Assembly: GCA_029168955.1 (NCBI GenBank)
Contig: JAPDOI010000145.1
Location: forward strand, 186,001 to 250,000
Direction: 5' to 3'
Length of the DNA stretch: 64,000 nucleotides
From: Aplectana chamaeleonis
Lineage: Eukaryota > Nematoda > Chromadorea > Rhabditida > Cosmocercidae
A model generated the notes under the pieces. It saw only the letters and a program-made list of their open reading frames with translations. It made no database searches and was not told the DNA's origin. How positions within the stretch are numbered: the first letter of the stretch is position 1; every line of letters begins with the position of its first letter. The translations under genes were made by a program, and so were the position numbers. Positions 43,888 through 54,048 of the stretch are shown piece by piece.

Positions 43888-44927
43888 AAGAAAGGCAGCC
43901 CCGCCGACTGTGCAAACTATCGGCCACTTAGCCTGTTGTCTCACACTATGAAGATCCTTGAAAGAATTGTCGATGCACGCATTCGCGATATCGTCCAGAT
44001 TTCTGTCAATCAATGCGGATTCGTTGCCTCCTGTGGGACTACCGATGCTAACCACTCTGCAAGACTTTTGCTCGAGAAGCACCGCAAAAAAAAAACAAAA
44101 GACACTACATTTCGCTTTTCTAGACTTGGAGAAGGCTTTCTACCGCGTCCCGCATGATGTCATATGGTATGCGCTGCGATCTCACTTCGTACCTGAAGAG
44201 CTTATCGATTGGGTCCGAATTCAGTACAATGATCCAAAAAGCCGAGTGCGAGCAGCAGCTGGAACGTCAAGGTATTTCCCGATTTCTATCGGCGTTCATC
44301 AAGGTTCGGCTCTAACAGCGCTCCTCTTCCTCGTTGTTATTATGGATGCTGTAACAAGGGGTCTGCAGATGGCTGCGCCATGGACTTTACTCTATGCAGA
44401 CGATGTATTGTTGGCGACCGATAGCAGAAACGAACTCGAGAAGCAAGTGCAAGCATGGAGGGATCGCTTGGCACAGTTTGGCCTCTGTTTGAATGTTAGG
44501 AAAAAAGAGTACTTGACTACCGATGCGAATGAGTCTGGGAACATCAGGATAGACGGTATTCAGCTAACCCGACGCTTTCAAACAGCTCGGATCGACAAAA
44601 TCATCTGACGGCAGCCTCAATCAAGAATTCACTGCTCGTGTAAATTCTGCGTGGTTGAAATGGCGTTCCCCGACGGGCGTCATGTGCGACAAGAGCATAC
44701 CCGACCATCTAAAGTCGAAGGTTTACCGAAGTGTCATTCGACCGGTGGCGCTCTACGGTGCTGAATGTTGGCTTGCAAGAAAGGAGGCAGAGCGCCGCCT
44801 CTGTGTGATGGAAACGAAGACGTTGAGATGGACGGCTGGCCTGGATCGCGTGCGGAATGATGACATTCGTGAGCGGTTCGGTGTTGCCCCGATTAACGAC
44901 AAGGTGCGTGAATCTCATCTGAGATGA
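43888..44927 (+). pseudogene. RTE reverse transcriptase core and thumb, frameshifted
   Basis: KKGSPADCANYRPLSLLSH opens the segment at 43888. After a frame change at an A-run near 44090 it continues with AFLDLEKAFYRVPHDVIWYA, IGVHQGSALTALLF and the catalytic YADDV (about 44395). A further frame break near 44608 leads to VYRSVIRPVALYGAECW and MEKK-type thumb sequence to 44927. In the A motif the second acidic position is Tyr (KAFY instead of KAFD), another sign of decay. Confidence 0.88.
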
Positions 44928-45439
44928 CCACACTCTTCGAACTAGCAGCCATTCCGTTTGCAGTGTTGCTACCAATCTCGGTGTTTCAGGAAAACGGCCC
45001 AAAGGCCGTCCGAAGCATCGTTTGTTCGACACACTGCACTCTGACATGAAAGCTGCCGAAGTACACCTCGATCAGGCGCACGATCGAGCTAAATGGCGGA
45101 CCCTGCTATGAAGTGGGACAAAAGCTGAAGGAGAAGGAAAAAACTCTATACGGCCCCCAAACATGAATACGGTGTGTTCGCCCCCCCCCATCCCCCTGTG
45201 GCTACCGAGGAAGAGGCGAGCGAACCAAATTCAAGTTTCTTGGCGGTATATTGCAACTGATTGCTCGTTTTGAGCCGGTTTTCGACACTGTTTTTGCAAT
45301 GGGCCTCGGAAATTTTGATACCAGGTGAAATTTTTGGAGGCAGTTCCAAAGAGCCTTCAAAGATTTTCCGTTTTTTTCTTATTCTTCACCATTTCATGAC
45401 AAACTCAGCTGTGCCAATGAGTCAACCCGGTGCTGTCGC

Positions 45440-45600
45440 AGCGGGGAAGGGGGCACTTACAAGGGACCACTTCGAACATAAAATGGAGTTTTGAAAAACG
45501 GTCTTTTGAGGGTTGTAGAGGAGTTAAAAAGAAACAATTTGGTATTTTAAAATTTCACTCAGTCCTCACGGGTAGATCAAAAACGATCAAAAACCGAAAT
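45440..45600. repeat. Dispersed repeat, inverted copy at 47140-47290
   Basis: CACTCAGTCCTCACGGGTAGATCAAAAACGATC here matches GATCTACCCGTGAGGACTGAGTC downstream, with matching AACATAAAATG segments. The pair brackets about 1.5 kb. Confidence 0.6.
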
Positions 45601-45806
45601 AAATCAGAACGTCGGATTGGGAGGACGTAGCACAAATGTGAGCTATACAGTGGCTTTGAAATCATCTGAAAAAAATTCTCCTAAAAGTTTGAAGATGAAA
45701 TCTAGCTAGGTTCTCTAGTTATGACTTGTTCATTGATCCCCTGAAGAATGCTCGTTGCATTCAAACCACCGATCAATGCAATGTGTTAGTCGGGGTGACC
45801 AAGCAG

Positions 45807-45875
45807 CACACCATGGCTCAGTCGGTTAAGCGTTGGATTACGAAGCAATTGAAAGAAGGTTCGAATACTGTGGAA
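45807..45875 (+). other. tRNA-like sequence (tRNA pseudogene or SINE head)
   Basis: TGGCTCAGTCGGTTAAGCG matches an A box and D arm and GGTTCGAATAC a B box with T loop, at the usual spacing. The acceptor and T stems do not pair, so it is not a functional tRNA; anticodon not assigned. Confidence 0.45.
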
Positions 45876-46519
45876 TCATTACTGCATTATAGCTGGTAGT
45901 GATGACATTTCTATGTGTTCACCTTACTTGTTTTGAGTTTTAACAGTGTCTCTTGTTTTTTATACCTCTTTTCTTATATCGCAGAGGTAACGTGGTATAA
46001 ACGGAGAACGGTTCACATCAATGTTGGAAACTATAGAAATTCCGAGGTTTCGACAATCGCTAGAATATCATGAAGACCCTTACCCTTCTCCCCCACATAT
46101 GTTACAGAAAACCCGTCCTTAATTCGGAGAAACACTTTAGGGGACTTATTTTGATATATGACGCTGGACAAAAGTTCGGACAAAATGAAACTTCGTAGAC
46201 ATGTTCCTTGATCAATGACCAATCTTTTTAGAAATATTTGTTGTAAACAGAAGTGGGTTTACCTAAACTACAAAATCCATTGAAGCAACCTAATACTTTA
46301 GCGCGTGGCTCGAAGACTCAAGAAAAGTGTTTCGTTATCAATTCCAAAATTTGGAGTAGAGCAGAACCACTCTTTTGAAAACGCATCTTACAAGATAACT
46401 ACTTTTATTCAGCCTGGCCATTCTGATTTAAATGTAGTTTTCTGGTGCCATTTTGGACGTAGAATCCGAGTATGCTCTCCGCAGCTTCTCTGAAAAATAG
46501 AGAAGCTTTTATGAAAAGA

Positions 46520-47140
46520 AGTTATAATCGTTTTTCCAAGCCTCGCGACAAGGCAAGGGTACCAATCAAGGAATTTTAGGGTGGTTTGGAGAAAAGTTTC
46601 GGATTCGGCTCAAAACTTGTATGTAGTCTAGGGTGCTGAACACGAACCTAGAGATCGTTTTCCGGAATTCTGAGGTTTACTGTAGTTTACGGTAGTTGAC
46701 ATGACATAGAGGGCCTAAAACTACCTTAATGATTTGAAAATTGACAAGCGAACATCAAATTCGTATTCAGCAGCCCGAATAACCCCTGTTCAGAAATTTT
46801 GAGTCAATTCTGAGACTTTCACCCGACTACCGTATACCCACCGTAATCTACCGTAATCTGTCGAAAATCGATAAACTGACCTCAGATTCGTTATGAGCAC
46901 TTCAAATAACCTCCGAGAGCAAAGTTTGGGTCATAAATTTTTTTCGACCTTTGGAGCCCCATGAGGTAAGCTCAAGGCCATTTTTGGGGGTTCAGAGGTC
47001 GATTTTTTTTCGCGCAAACTCAGCCCCAGGGGGTAATCTGGGAAGCTGAACACGAATATGGGGTCCGTTACCTGTTTTTTAGCGGATTTCGTGAGGTTAG
47101 GGTGCATTGAATGGCATTTAACCTACCGCAACCCATTGTT
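46520..47140. repeat. Copy of the TACCGTAATC-rich repeat seen at 15.7-18.4 kb
   Basis: CCAAGCCTCGCGACAAGGCAAGGGTACC matches 15750-15780; TACCGTATACCCACCGTAATC matches 18098-18125. Unit is about 600 bp, non-coding. Confidence 0.65.
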
Positions 47141-48002
47141 TTGGTGGTTTTTGATCTACCCGTGAGGACTGAGTCAAATTTTAAAATCTTAATTTGTTTA
47201 TTATTACGCCCTCTACAACTCTCAAGAGACCGTTTTTTAAAAACTACATTTTATGTTCTAAGGTGTCCCTTGTTAGCCATCCCACTTGACCATGCCCATT
47301 TTTTCGCGCCGCTGCGCATTTTGAGAACCAACTCAAGGTTTTCCTCCCATTCCAAAATCAGTAGAATAGTTGAGGAGCACAAAAATGGGCGCGGCCAAGT
47401 GCCACCCCTCGCCGTAATAGCACCGTCAACCCTTCGTTTCAACTAATGATCTCGACATCGATTGTATTGTTGAACACTGCCTTTAATGACCGCTGCGAAA
47501 ATTTTTCAAATTTTAGGAAGCCGGACAAAGTATTTGCACAATTGATCCTTTTCCTGTCCCATTTATTACCATCAGCCAACAAACCGACGATAAGCGGGCC
47601 AATTTACAGGAGTGGTTCATATGTCTAAAGAGAGATGCTTTCACACCAAAACTTTTGTACCACTTGTTTTTGCAATTTCGGAGCTTGCAAGAATCGGTGT
47701 GCTACTGGAAGAGCTTTTTTAGCGATTTCGGCATTTCTAAGGAGTTAAAAATTTCATGATTAAAAAGAGACATTTGGAGGCTCCCAACTTAGAACCTACA
47801 CAAACTCCTCTGATATTCTAGTCAAAATATCTTTATTAGTTACAGGAGTTCATTGGGTACATTTACCCATTACATCAGGTGGAACCATCCAATAAAATTA
47901 TTTGTTGCAGCTTCGAATCGCTGACCAATACAGAAACTGAGGTGAGGGTGCACACCAGCCCTGTTGCTTCAACGCACTTTTGCCAAAAATTTGCAGTTTT
48001 AA

Positions 48003-48472
48003 AGGCAGTGTTCACGAAAAAAAATCGTTTTTCTGCTTTTCCGCCTATCTTGATGGCGGTCCCATGCTGATTCCAATGATGTTTTGAAATCGTACAAGAC
48101 CTTCTAGGAACGAAGTTATGGTCCCTCAAAAATTGAGCTAGGGAAGCATGGTGGGCGAGTTTTCCGAAGCTTGTAACGTCCGTCTTTTAGAGCCGATGTG
48201 TGCGAGCCGACCTGAGTAAAGAGAGAAGTTAGGAATAATTATTGGAAATCATCGCTCATCTCACGATCTCAAGCATTCATTTGTTCACGTCGGTGGGCGT
48301 GGAAGGTGCATCTGGGGTGTGACGAGCTGACGTGTGTCTAACTTTGGAGCCGTAGGGAACCGTTCCGAGGTCATTTTCCTTAGTTTTTTTTCAACGCTAG
48401 GGTGGCGCTCGGCCCCGCATCTGCCGATCTCCACTAAAAAATCAGACATGGTTTTTATCGTGGACAATGCCT
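48003..48472. mobile_element. MITE family C, copy
   Basis: TTAA (47999-48002) AGGCAGTGTTCACGAA at left, TATCGTGGACAATGCCT at right then TTAA (48473-48476). Interior matches 4650-5130 in the same orientation. Confidence 0.8.
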
Positions 48473-48479
48473 TTAATCG

Positions 48480-48556
48480 AAAATTTCGGCGAACGGCAAA
48501 CCCCAAGAATGGCCCGCAAACGGTAATCCGCTAACGGCAATTGCCGCACACCCCTG
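48480..48556. mobile_element. Solo hAT-like terminus
   Basis: Ends AATTGCCGCACACCCCTG, like the right end of the element at 31164-32211, preceded by AACGGCAA repeats. No matching left end found upstream, so the element appears truncated, perhaps by the family C MITE beside it. Confidence 0.6.
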
Positions 48557-48828
48557 GTCGGAATGCTTCTGAACTACTCAATATTTTCGATATCCCATTC
48601 AAGCAAGTGGTGGCACGTGAAGTCGATATGAATCGTTTCTACACCAGCAGCAGTACGTTGCCACCCACCTCAGCTCCGAGGAGCTACTCATATTTACCAA
48701 CACCGTCGCTTAGGGAGATAGAGTCCCACCGCTCAAAGGAGCGGCAGCATGTAATGAGGCACTATCGATCATGCGAGGCTGCACGATCAATCCCCCCCGT
48801 CGCATGCTGCAGCGCCGATGAGCGGTGA
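48557..48828 (+). other. Candidate 3' terminal exon (unrecognised)
   Basis: Open frame reads ASELLNIFDIPFKQVVAREV, DMNRFYTSSSTLPPTSAP and SYSYLPTPSLREIESHR, then a Cys-containing tail to TGA at 48826-48828. AATAAA occurs at 49131. The start is overwritten by the hAT terminus, and the last ~100 bp (48718-48838) is palindromic (AGAGTCCCACCGCTCA / TGAGCGGTGAGACTCT), so the C-terminus may be a transposon-derived ending. No family recognised. Confidence 0.28.
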
Positions 48829-48839
48829 GACTCTAATCA

Positions 48840-50220
48840 GCCCCTTCTTAAAATTTTTACTCAAGGAAAAAACTATCTATCGGACAAGTAACGGATTGCT
48901 TATGTTACTTGTTTGGAGTTTGCATATTAGTAGGGTTAAGGTCGTTTCAATCTGATACTTTAGTCGCTTGTAAATTGTTTCATAGTTGTTCAGTTGTGAG
49001 GTTATACTTTTTCAGCTCGCTCTCAACTTTAAACTAGTTATATACTACTAATCGTTTAGTGGCTTTGAACTGTACTGAATGTTGTATCTCATGTACCCTA
49101 AATGTTGTACTTAACTTATCCGTCACACTCAATAAACAACTTACCATCTACTATAGCTCCACTTTAATTTCAATTGAAGTACAACTAAATGAGACGCTCA
49201 TTTGACATATCTACTCGAGAACAACAACAGAAAAACACAATGATGTGGCAGTGGTTTCGGACGGAGTTTCAGAGAAGGGTGTGTCCCTTTATCATCAGAT
49301 CCCCTCTCAAGCTGAGTTTCGTGGCATCCTCGCTTCTGTCTTCTTCGAAACTTTGTTGGTGTGAATGGAGATGAATATTCGCATTTGCCATCCATGAACT
49401 CGCCTAACTGAACTCATCGCCAACGTAAACCTCACCAGAGGGCGCATTGACTTCATTTTCAATGTAAGCTGCATGTACCTGCACAGGTACTCCTTAATGC
49501 ATCATTTCGTTGACCTATCCTATCCGACAGTAAAGTTGAATGTTCTGCTTTCTACTGACGTGGAAGTCAGCGATTATCGTTGGGCTGGTACTCTCTATTC
49601 ATCGTGTCGAAACTGCTCACCACAGATGAACCGTCTGAGTAACTACGATAATAGTAAAGCTGGATTATATCAGAGATGTCAGAACAGCTATGTCAGATGA
49701 TAAATTAGCTCTGATAAAGTCGGCACGGATCGCTCTAATACTTTGCGTTCCTTACAGCGCGTTTGGGCAAACTCGGTTTACATATGTTATATCATACCTG
49801 AACCGAGCTTGCGCCAATACTCAACAATAAACCTGAAGTATCAGCGCGATCCACAACGACTGCATGTACCTGTGGATACAAACGACGCACAGTTTCTGAC
49901 CCTTTTGCCTTCGTAAGAACGAATGAAGCCGCGAGGCATTCTTCGAAAACGCAACCTGCACTCGTGCGGTAGGTCGGCCGTGCAGGTATGGTGGGTGTAT
50001 CCGCGAAGGGGACCAATCAGCAGGCGGCGCGCCTGTCGCGTGCGCCGATCGATCACCACATTTCTCGTGGGCGCACACGACGCAGCGCAGTCTGCTGGAG
50101 TGTCCGCAGCTATCCCATTTCTGGTTACCCAAACTATAAGACGTCTGAACCAAAATGAAACACTTCTGTCTATGGAATTTCTAAGTACTCGTTTTGTTGT
50201 TGGCTCCACATTCATCGTAG
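48840..50220. other. No recognised gene; a copy of repeat L at 49745-49870
   Basis: ACTCGGTTTACATATG / AACCGAGCTTGCGCCAA marks repeat L, followed by TATCAGCGCGATCCACAACGACTGC as at 55880. A GC-rich stretch at 49930-50110 opens frames on both strands without motifs. Confidence 0.4.
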
Positions 50221-50227
50221 GAATCAA

Positions 50228-50773
50228 AGGCAGTGGTCATGAAGAGAAACGTTATCAAAGAAACTACAAAAATCAACTTAGATCAAAAGCAGCTAAAAAC
50301 TATGAAGGTAAAGCGGTGAAAAACGGGCTAGACTTAGAGTTTTTAGGGCTCAAGGAGCCAGTTCGTGCACACGTGCACAGCGCCGAACAAAAAGATTGCA
50401 GTCTAATGAGCAGTAAAAAATCCTCGACATTCAGAGGGAGAAAAAAATGCAAATTCACCTAATAAAAACAGTTGAGCAATGAAAGAAGGCACTCCAGTCA
50501 ATGTTTTTGACTAGATGTGTGCATAAATCTGAAAGTTCAATGATTAAAGTTCAATTTCAAGACAGCTGATGTTCTTGATATAAGAGATCATCGATTCCGA
50601 TAATGTGGAGTGGGCTCATCCACCACCAAAAGACAAGAAAGTTCAGGCTTCAAATTTGGCCCGAAACAGTGGTTTTTTTTTCACGGTTTTCGCTTATAGG
50701 TCCTGATACTTAAGACCCAGATAACGATTTTGGGAGAAAAGACGACAAGCATATTTGATCGCGACCACTGCCT
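50228..50773. mobile_element. MITE family D, copy 1
   Basis: TCAA (50224-50227) AGGCAGTGGTCATGA at left; GATCGCGACCACTGCCT at right then TTAA (50774-50777). It is the inverted counterpart of 57120-57667 over its whole length. Confidence 0.82.
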
Positions 50774-50946
50774 TTAAGTTGTGCAGTTTGTTGTTTTTAG
50801 GTAGTCCGTGCAGCGAGTCGATGCATTTCAAGCGTTAGTTCTTCGTGATTTCCCATCTAATCGAAAGTAATTTTATACTTGTCCGTTCTCAAGATATATT
50901 GAAGAATAATTTATGCCGTGAAGGCGACTCCCGTACCGATTAATGA

Positions 50947-51249
50947 GGTTGTCGTTCATGTTCTCGTGCCACGTCAATCCGTGATGACCATTTTTGGATC
51001 AGTGTGATAGCCTCTAATGTATTCACCCCCCAAATTAGTGTCACGATCTCGTATTACGATCAAAGAGGTGCCCTGCCACCGCTCGTGAATGGTCTCCTAC
51101 CAGTTTCGCTAGATCTCGGCAAAGTTATTCTACAGACGGCTGCTCAATGGTCCAAATCTGGTCGAATCCTCTGTTTGGGCGGAAGTGATGTTAACGAGGG
51201 GTCAACGAGAGCTTTCATTCACGCTGCTTGCAAAGCAATAGGGAGATAA
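50947..51249 (+). other. Candidate coding segment, possible receptor-type fragment
   Basis: An open frame of 100 codons reads SVTISYYDQRGALPPLVNGL and VILQTAAQWSKSGRILCLGG, then AFIHAACKAIGR before TAA at 51247-51249. The SGRILCLGG...AFIHAACKAIG pattern resembles periplasmic-binding-like receptor domains (for example ligand-binding domains of receptor guanylyl cyclases), but the match is weak. AATAAA signals follow near 51521-51529. No clear donor follows the frame, so it would be a last exon or a relic. Confidence 0.3.
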
Positions 51250-52100
51250 TTTCTGATTGTTCTATTTGTTTCTTATTATTTTCTCAATAAGCCATCCTTT
51301 TTAGAACCCTACTAACTTTGGCTTGATCTTTCTCAAAACAGTTTTTTTCTCTAAGAGATGGGCCAATGATTCTCGAGGAGCTTATTATCAAAACGAAAGA
51401 TCTTTCAAATAGAGGCACTGTTCTCGCAGGCGAGAAGCTTAGCTTGCCATAAGCTTTTTTTTGGTCAGCCTGGATGTATATTGATTACTTTCATATTTTT
51501 GTTCATCGTTAATGATTGACAAATAAATAATAAATGACTTCTTTTTCGCTTTTATCACTATTCCATCATCTACTCCATTCCTCTTCATGATAATTTATTG
51601 CTGTACTATCCATCGCTAGCATTGTGGGAACTCAGGCAAACTCAAATTTAGACAGCAGGTCGACCCGTCCCTTTCTGCAGCAACTCAGCGACAGCAAGTT
51701 CTTTCGGGCTCTTCGGCTAGTGCGGTAGTTCCGATCGCTGCGAATCCAAACTGTTGTCTTACGCTCTGTGGTTTGTACCTCAAGAAAGCAGGATGTAGAG
51801 AATTTGCAAAATCAATGGTTATCGATGGAGGGAGTAGGCCGGAGTCTGCAAACCCAGACGGTTTTTCGACCAACTGTGACGGGCGCATGAACTAGGATCA
51901 ATGAGGGAAACATACTATGTGCATCGAGAAGAGGAGGATTCAATCGCACAAGGTGAATCTTCTAAGATAAAACACCCGAAAGAAAAACTGAAGAGTTGTA
52001 TGTCCGACTTGCGACTTTTGAGCAAGTCCTTTCGTTTTCTTAGCTTTACTCCCTGAAGCAAGTATTATTTATTGGTGCTACATCTTGTCTGGGCAAGCAA
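51250..52100. other. No recognised feature
   Basis: AT-rich intergenic sequence up to the minisatellite. Confidence 0.4.
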
Positions 52101-52102
52101 TC

Positions 52103-53640
52103 ATCATACATAATAATAAACGGCTAAGAGTTGACCGGTGACCGTTGACCGTTGACCGTTGACCGTTGACCAGAGAATGTGCGGGACCCGGGTAGGAGTG
52201 TGCCGAGCGCCGGGAAGGGTGTACAGGACCCAACTGGGGTGCGCCGAGCGCCGGAAAAAGTGTGTTGAACCCAAGTAGGAGTGCGCCGAGCGCCTGCGAT
52301 AGTGTACGGGACCCAACTGGGAGTGCGCTGAGCGCCGGAAAAAAGTGGGGTGGACCCAACTAGGAGTGAGCCGAGCGCCGAGAAATGTGTGTTGGACCCA
52401 ACTGGGAGTGCGCAGAGCGCCGAGAAAATCATACATAACAACAAACGGCTAAGAGTTGACCGGTGACCGTTGACCGGTGACCGTTGACCGGTGACCGTTG
52501 AACAGAGAATGTGCGGGACCCAACTGGGAATGCGTCTAGCGCCGGAAAAAAAGGTGTGTTGGACCCAACTAGGAGTGCGCCGAGCGCAGGCGAAAGTGTA
52601 CGGGACCCAACTGGGAGTGCGCTGAGCGCCGGGAAAAGTGTGTGGGACCGAACTGGGAGTGCGCCGAGCGCCGATAAATGTGTGTTGGACCCAACTGGGA
52701 GTGCGCAGAGCGCCGAGAAAATCATACACAGCAATAAACGGCTAAGAGTTGACCGGTGACCGTTGACCGGTGACCGTTGACCGGTGACCGGTGACCGCTG
52801 ACCGGTGACCGCTGACCGGTGACCGTTGACCGGTGACCGTTGACCGGTGACCGTTGACCGGTGACCGTTGACCGGTGACCGTAGACCGGTGACCGTTGAC
52901 CAGAAAATGTGCGGGACGCAGTTAGGAGTGCGCCGAGCGCCGGCGAAAGTGTACGGGACCCAACTAGGAGTGCGCTGAGCGCCGGGAAAAGTGTGTGGGA
53001 CCCAACTGGGAGTGCGCCGAGCGCCGAGAAATGTGTGTTGGACCCAACTGGGAGTGCGCAGAGCGCCGAGAAAATCATACATAACAACAAACGGCTAAGA
53101 GTTGACCGGTGACCGTTGACCGGTGACCGTTGACCGGTGACCGTTGACCGGTGACCGTTGACCGGTGACGGTTGACCGGTGACCGTTGACCGGTGACCGT
53201 AGACCGGTGACCGTTGACCAGAAAATGTGCGGGACGCAGTTAGGAGTGCGCCGAGCGCCGGCGAAAGTGTACGGGACCCAACTGGGAGTGCGCTGAGCGC
53301 CGGGAAAAGTGTGTGGGACCCAAATGGGAAAAGTCTGTTGCACCCAAATGGGAATGCGTGTACCCAACTGGGAATGTGGGGAAAGTGTGTTGGACCTAAC
53401 TTATATCGCGCTGAGCGCCGGAGAATGTGTGTGGGACCCAATTGAGCGTGCGCCGGGGAAAGTGTGCGGGACCCAAGAAGGAGTGCGCTAAGCGCCGGGG
53501 TAAGTGTGTGGGAGTGTGGGACCCAAATGTGAGTGGGCCGAGCCCCGGGAAAGTTTGTTGGACCCAACTGTAAGTGCGCCGACGCAGTGGAAAGTGTTTG
53601 GGACCGGATTGGGTTTCCAGGAACGATAATAACTAGGTTC
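52103..53640. repeat. Higher-order minisatellite (42-bp and 14-bp units)
   Basis: Two unit types alternate. Blocks of a ~42-bp unit (GACCCAACTGGGAGTGCGCC plus GAGCGCCGGGAAAAGTGTGT) are followed by blocks of a 14-bp unit (GTTGACCGGTGACC). A ~30-bp linker ending CAAACGGCTAAGAG starts each 14-bp block, at about 52105, 52429, 52723 and 53081, giving three higher-order units of roughly 300-355 bp and a decaying tail to 53640. Both unit lengths are multiples of 14 bp (42 = 3 x 14), so long open frames run through it on both strands with a 14-residue period; I do not read them as genes. Confidence 0.9.
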
Positions 53641-54021
53641 TCATTTGGCAATGACTCGATTATTTTATGCGTCAAAATACATGCCTACAAGTACGCCGCG
53701 AAGCGGCGTCGGTGTGCACCTTGTAGGGGAATGTGCATGCAACGAATTGAAGCTAAACGTTCTGTAGGAAGGTTCAGAGGAAAACCATACTCTTATCACG
53801 GGAAAAGTTCAGAACGATCCAGAACGTGCAGATTTACGATTCATGTTAGGCGCCGCTTTGCTAGATTTTTCGGCCGCTAACTAGACTCGAACTTACCTCC
53901 AAACTTTAGCTTCGAACTCTGTGATGCCCCACTTGAATCATTGAAAAACCGAGATTTCCAGAAAATGAAGCTGTCTCCTTGACTGCCGCTCCGACATCGG
54001 GCTGCGCCCGTCTAATTTGCC

Positions 54022-54034
54022 TCATATCCTTCAG
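54022..54034 (+). promoter_or_regulatory. Candidate trans-splice acceptor of paralogue 2
   Basis: CATATCCTTCAG lies 14 nt before an ATG at 54049 that is in frame with the conserved start at 54103. This suggests the mature mRNA begins here and that translation may start 18 codons earlier than in paralogue 1. Confidence 0.4.
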
Positions 54035-54048
54035 AGGGTTTTATTGTT

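Larger units (their letters stand above)
41109..45112 (+). mobile_element. RTE-type non-LTR retrotransposon, degenerate, with DNA-element insertion
   Basis: Plus-strand relic. The endonuclease portion at 41248-41601 has YHVFSAYAPQTGC and NNIIVVGDLNGHNG. The linker and RT start are in broken frames 41.6-42.7 kb (RMKTGKATGPDDV region near 42530). RT motifs are at 43.9-44.6 kb, and a C-terminal KRPKGRPKHRLFDTLHSDMK segment at about 44995-45050 ends near 45110. There are multiple stops and frameshifts, plus a 1,179-bp insertion at 42709-43887. Confidence 0.85.

Noticed and set aside
45807..45875. Functional tRNA gene
   Set aside because: A and B boxes are present, but acceptor and T stems cannot pair; treated as a pseudogene or SINE head.
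49923..50462. 179-codon plus-strand ORF as a gene
   Set aside because: It runs from a GC-rich non-coding block straight into the family D MITE at 50228; the opposite strand is equally open and no motif is present.
52124..53675. Long ORFs (201, 217 and 317 codons on the minus strand) as repeat-protein genes
   Set aside because: They are translations of the 14/42-bp minisatellite, open in more than one frame and on both strands because unit lengths are multiples of three when grouped; no start context or splice structure.
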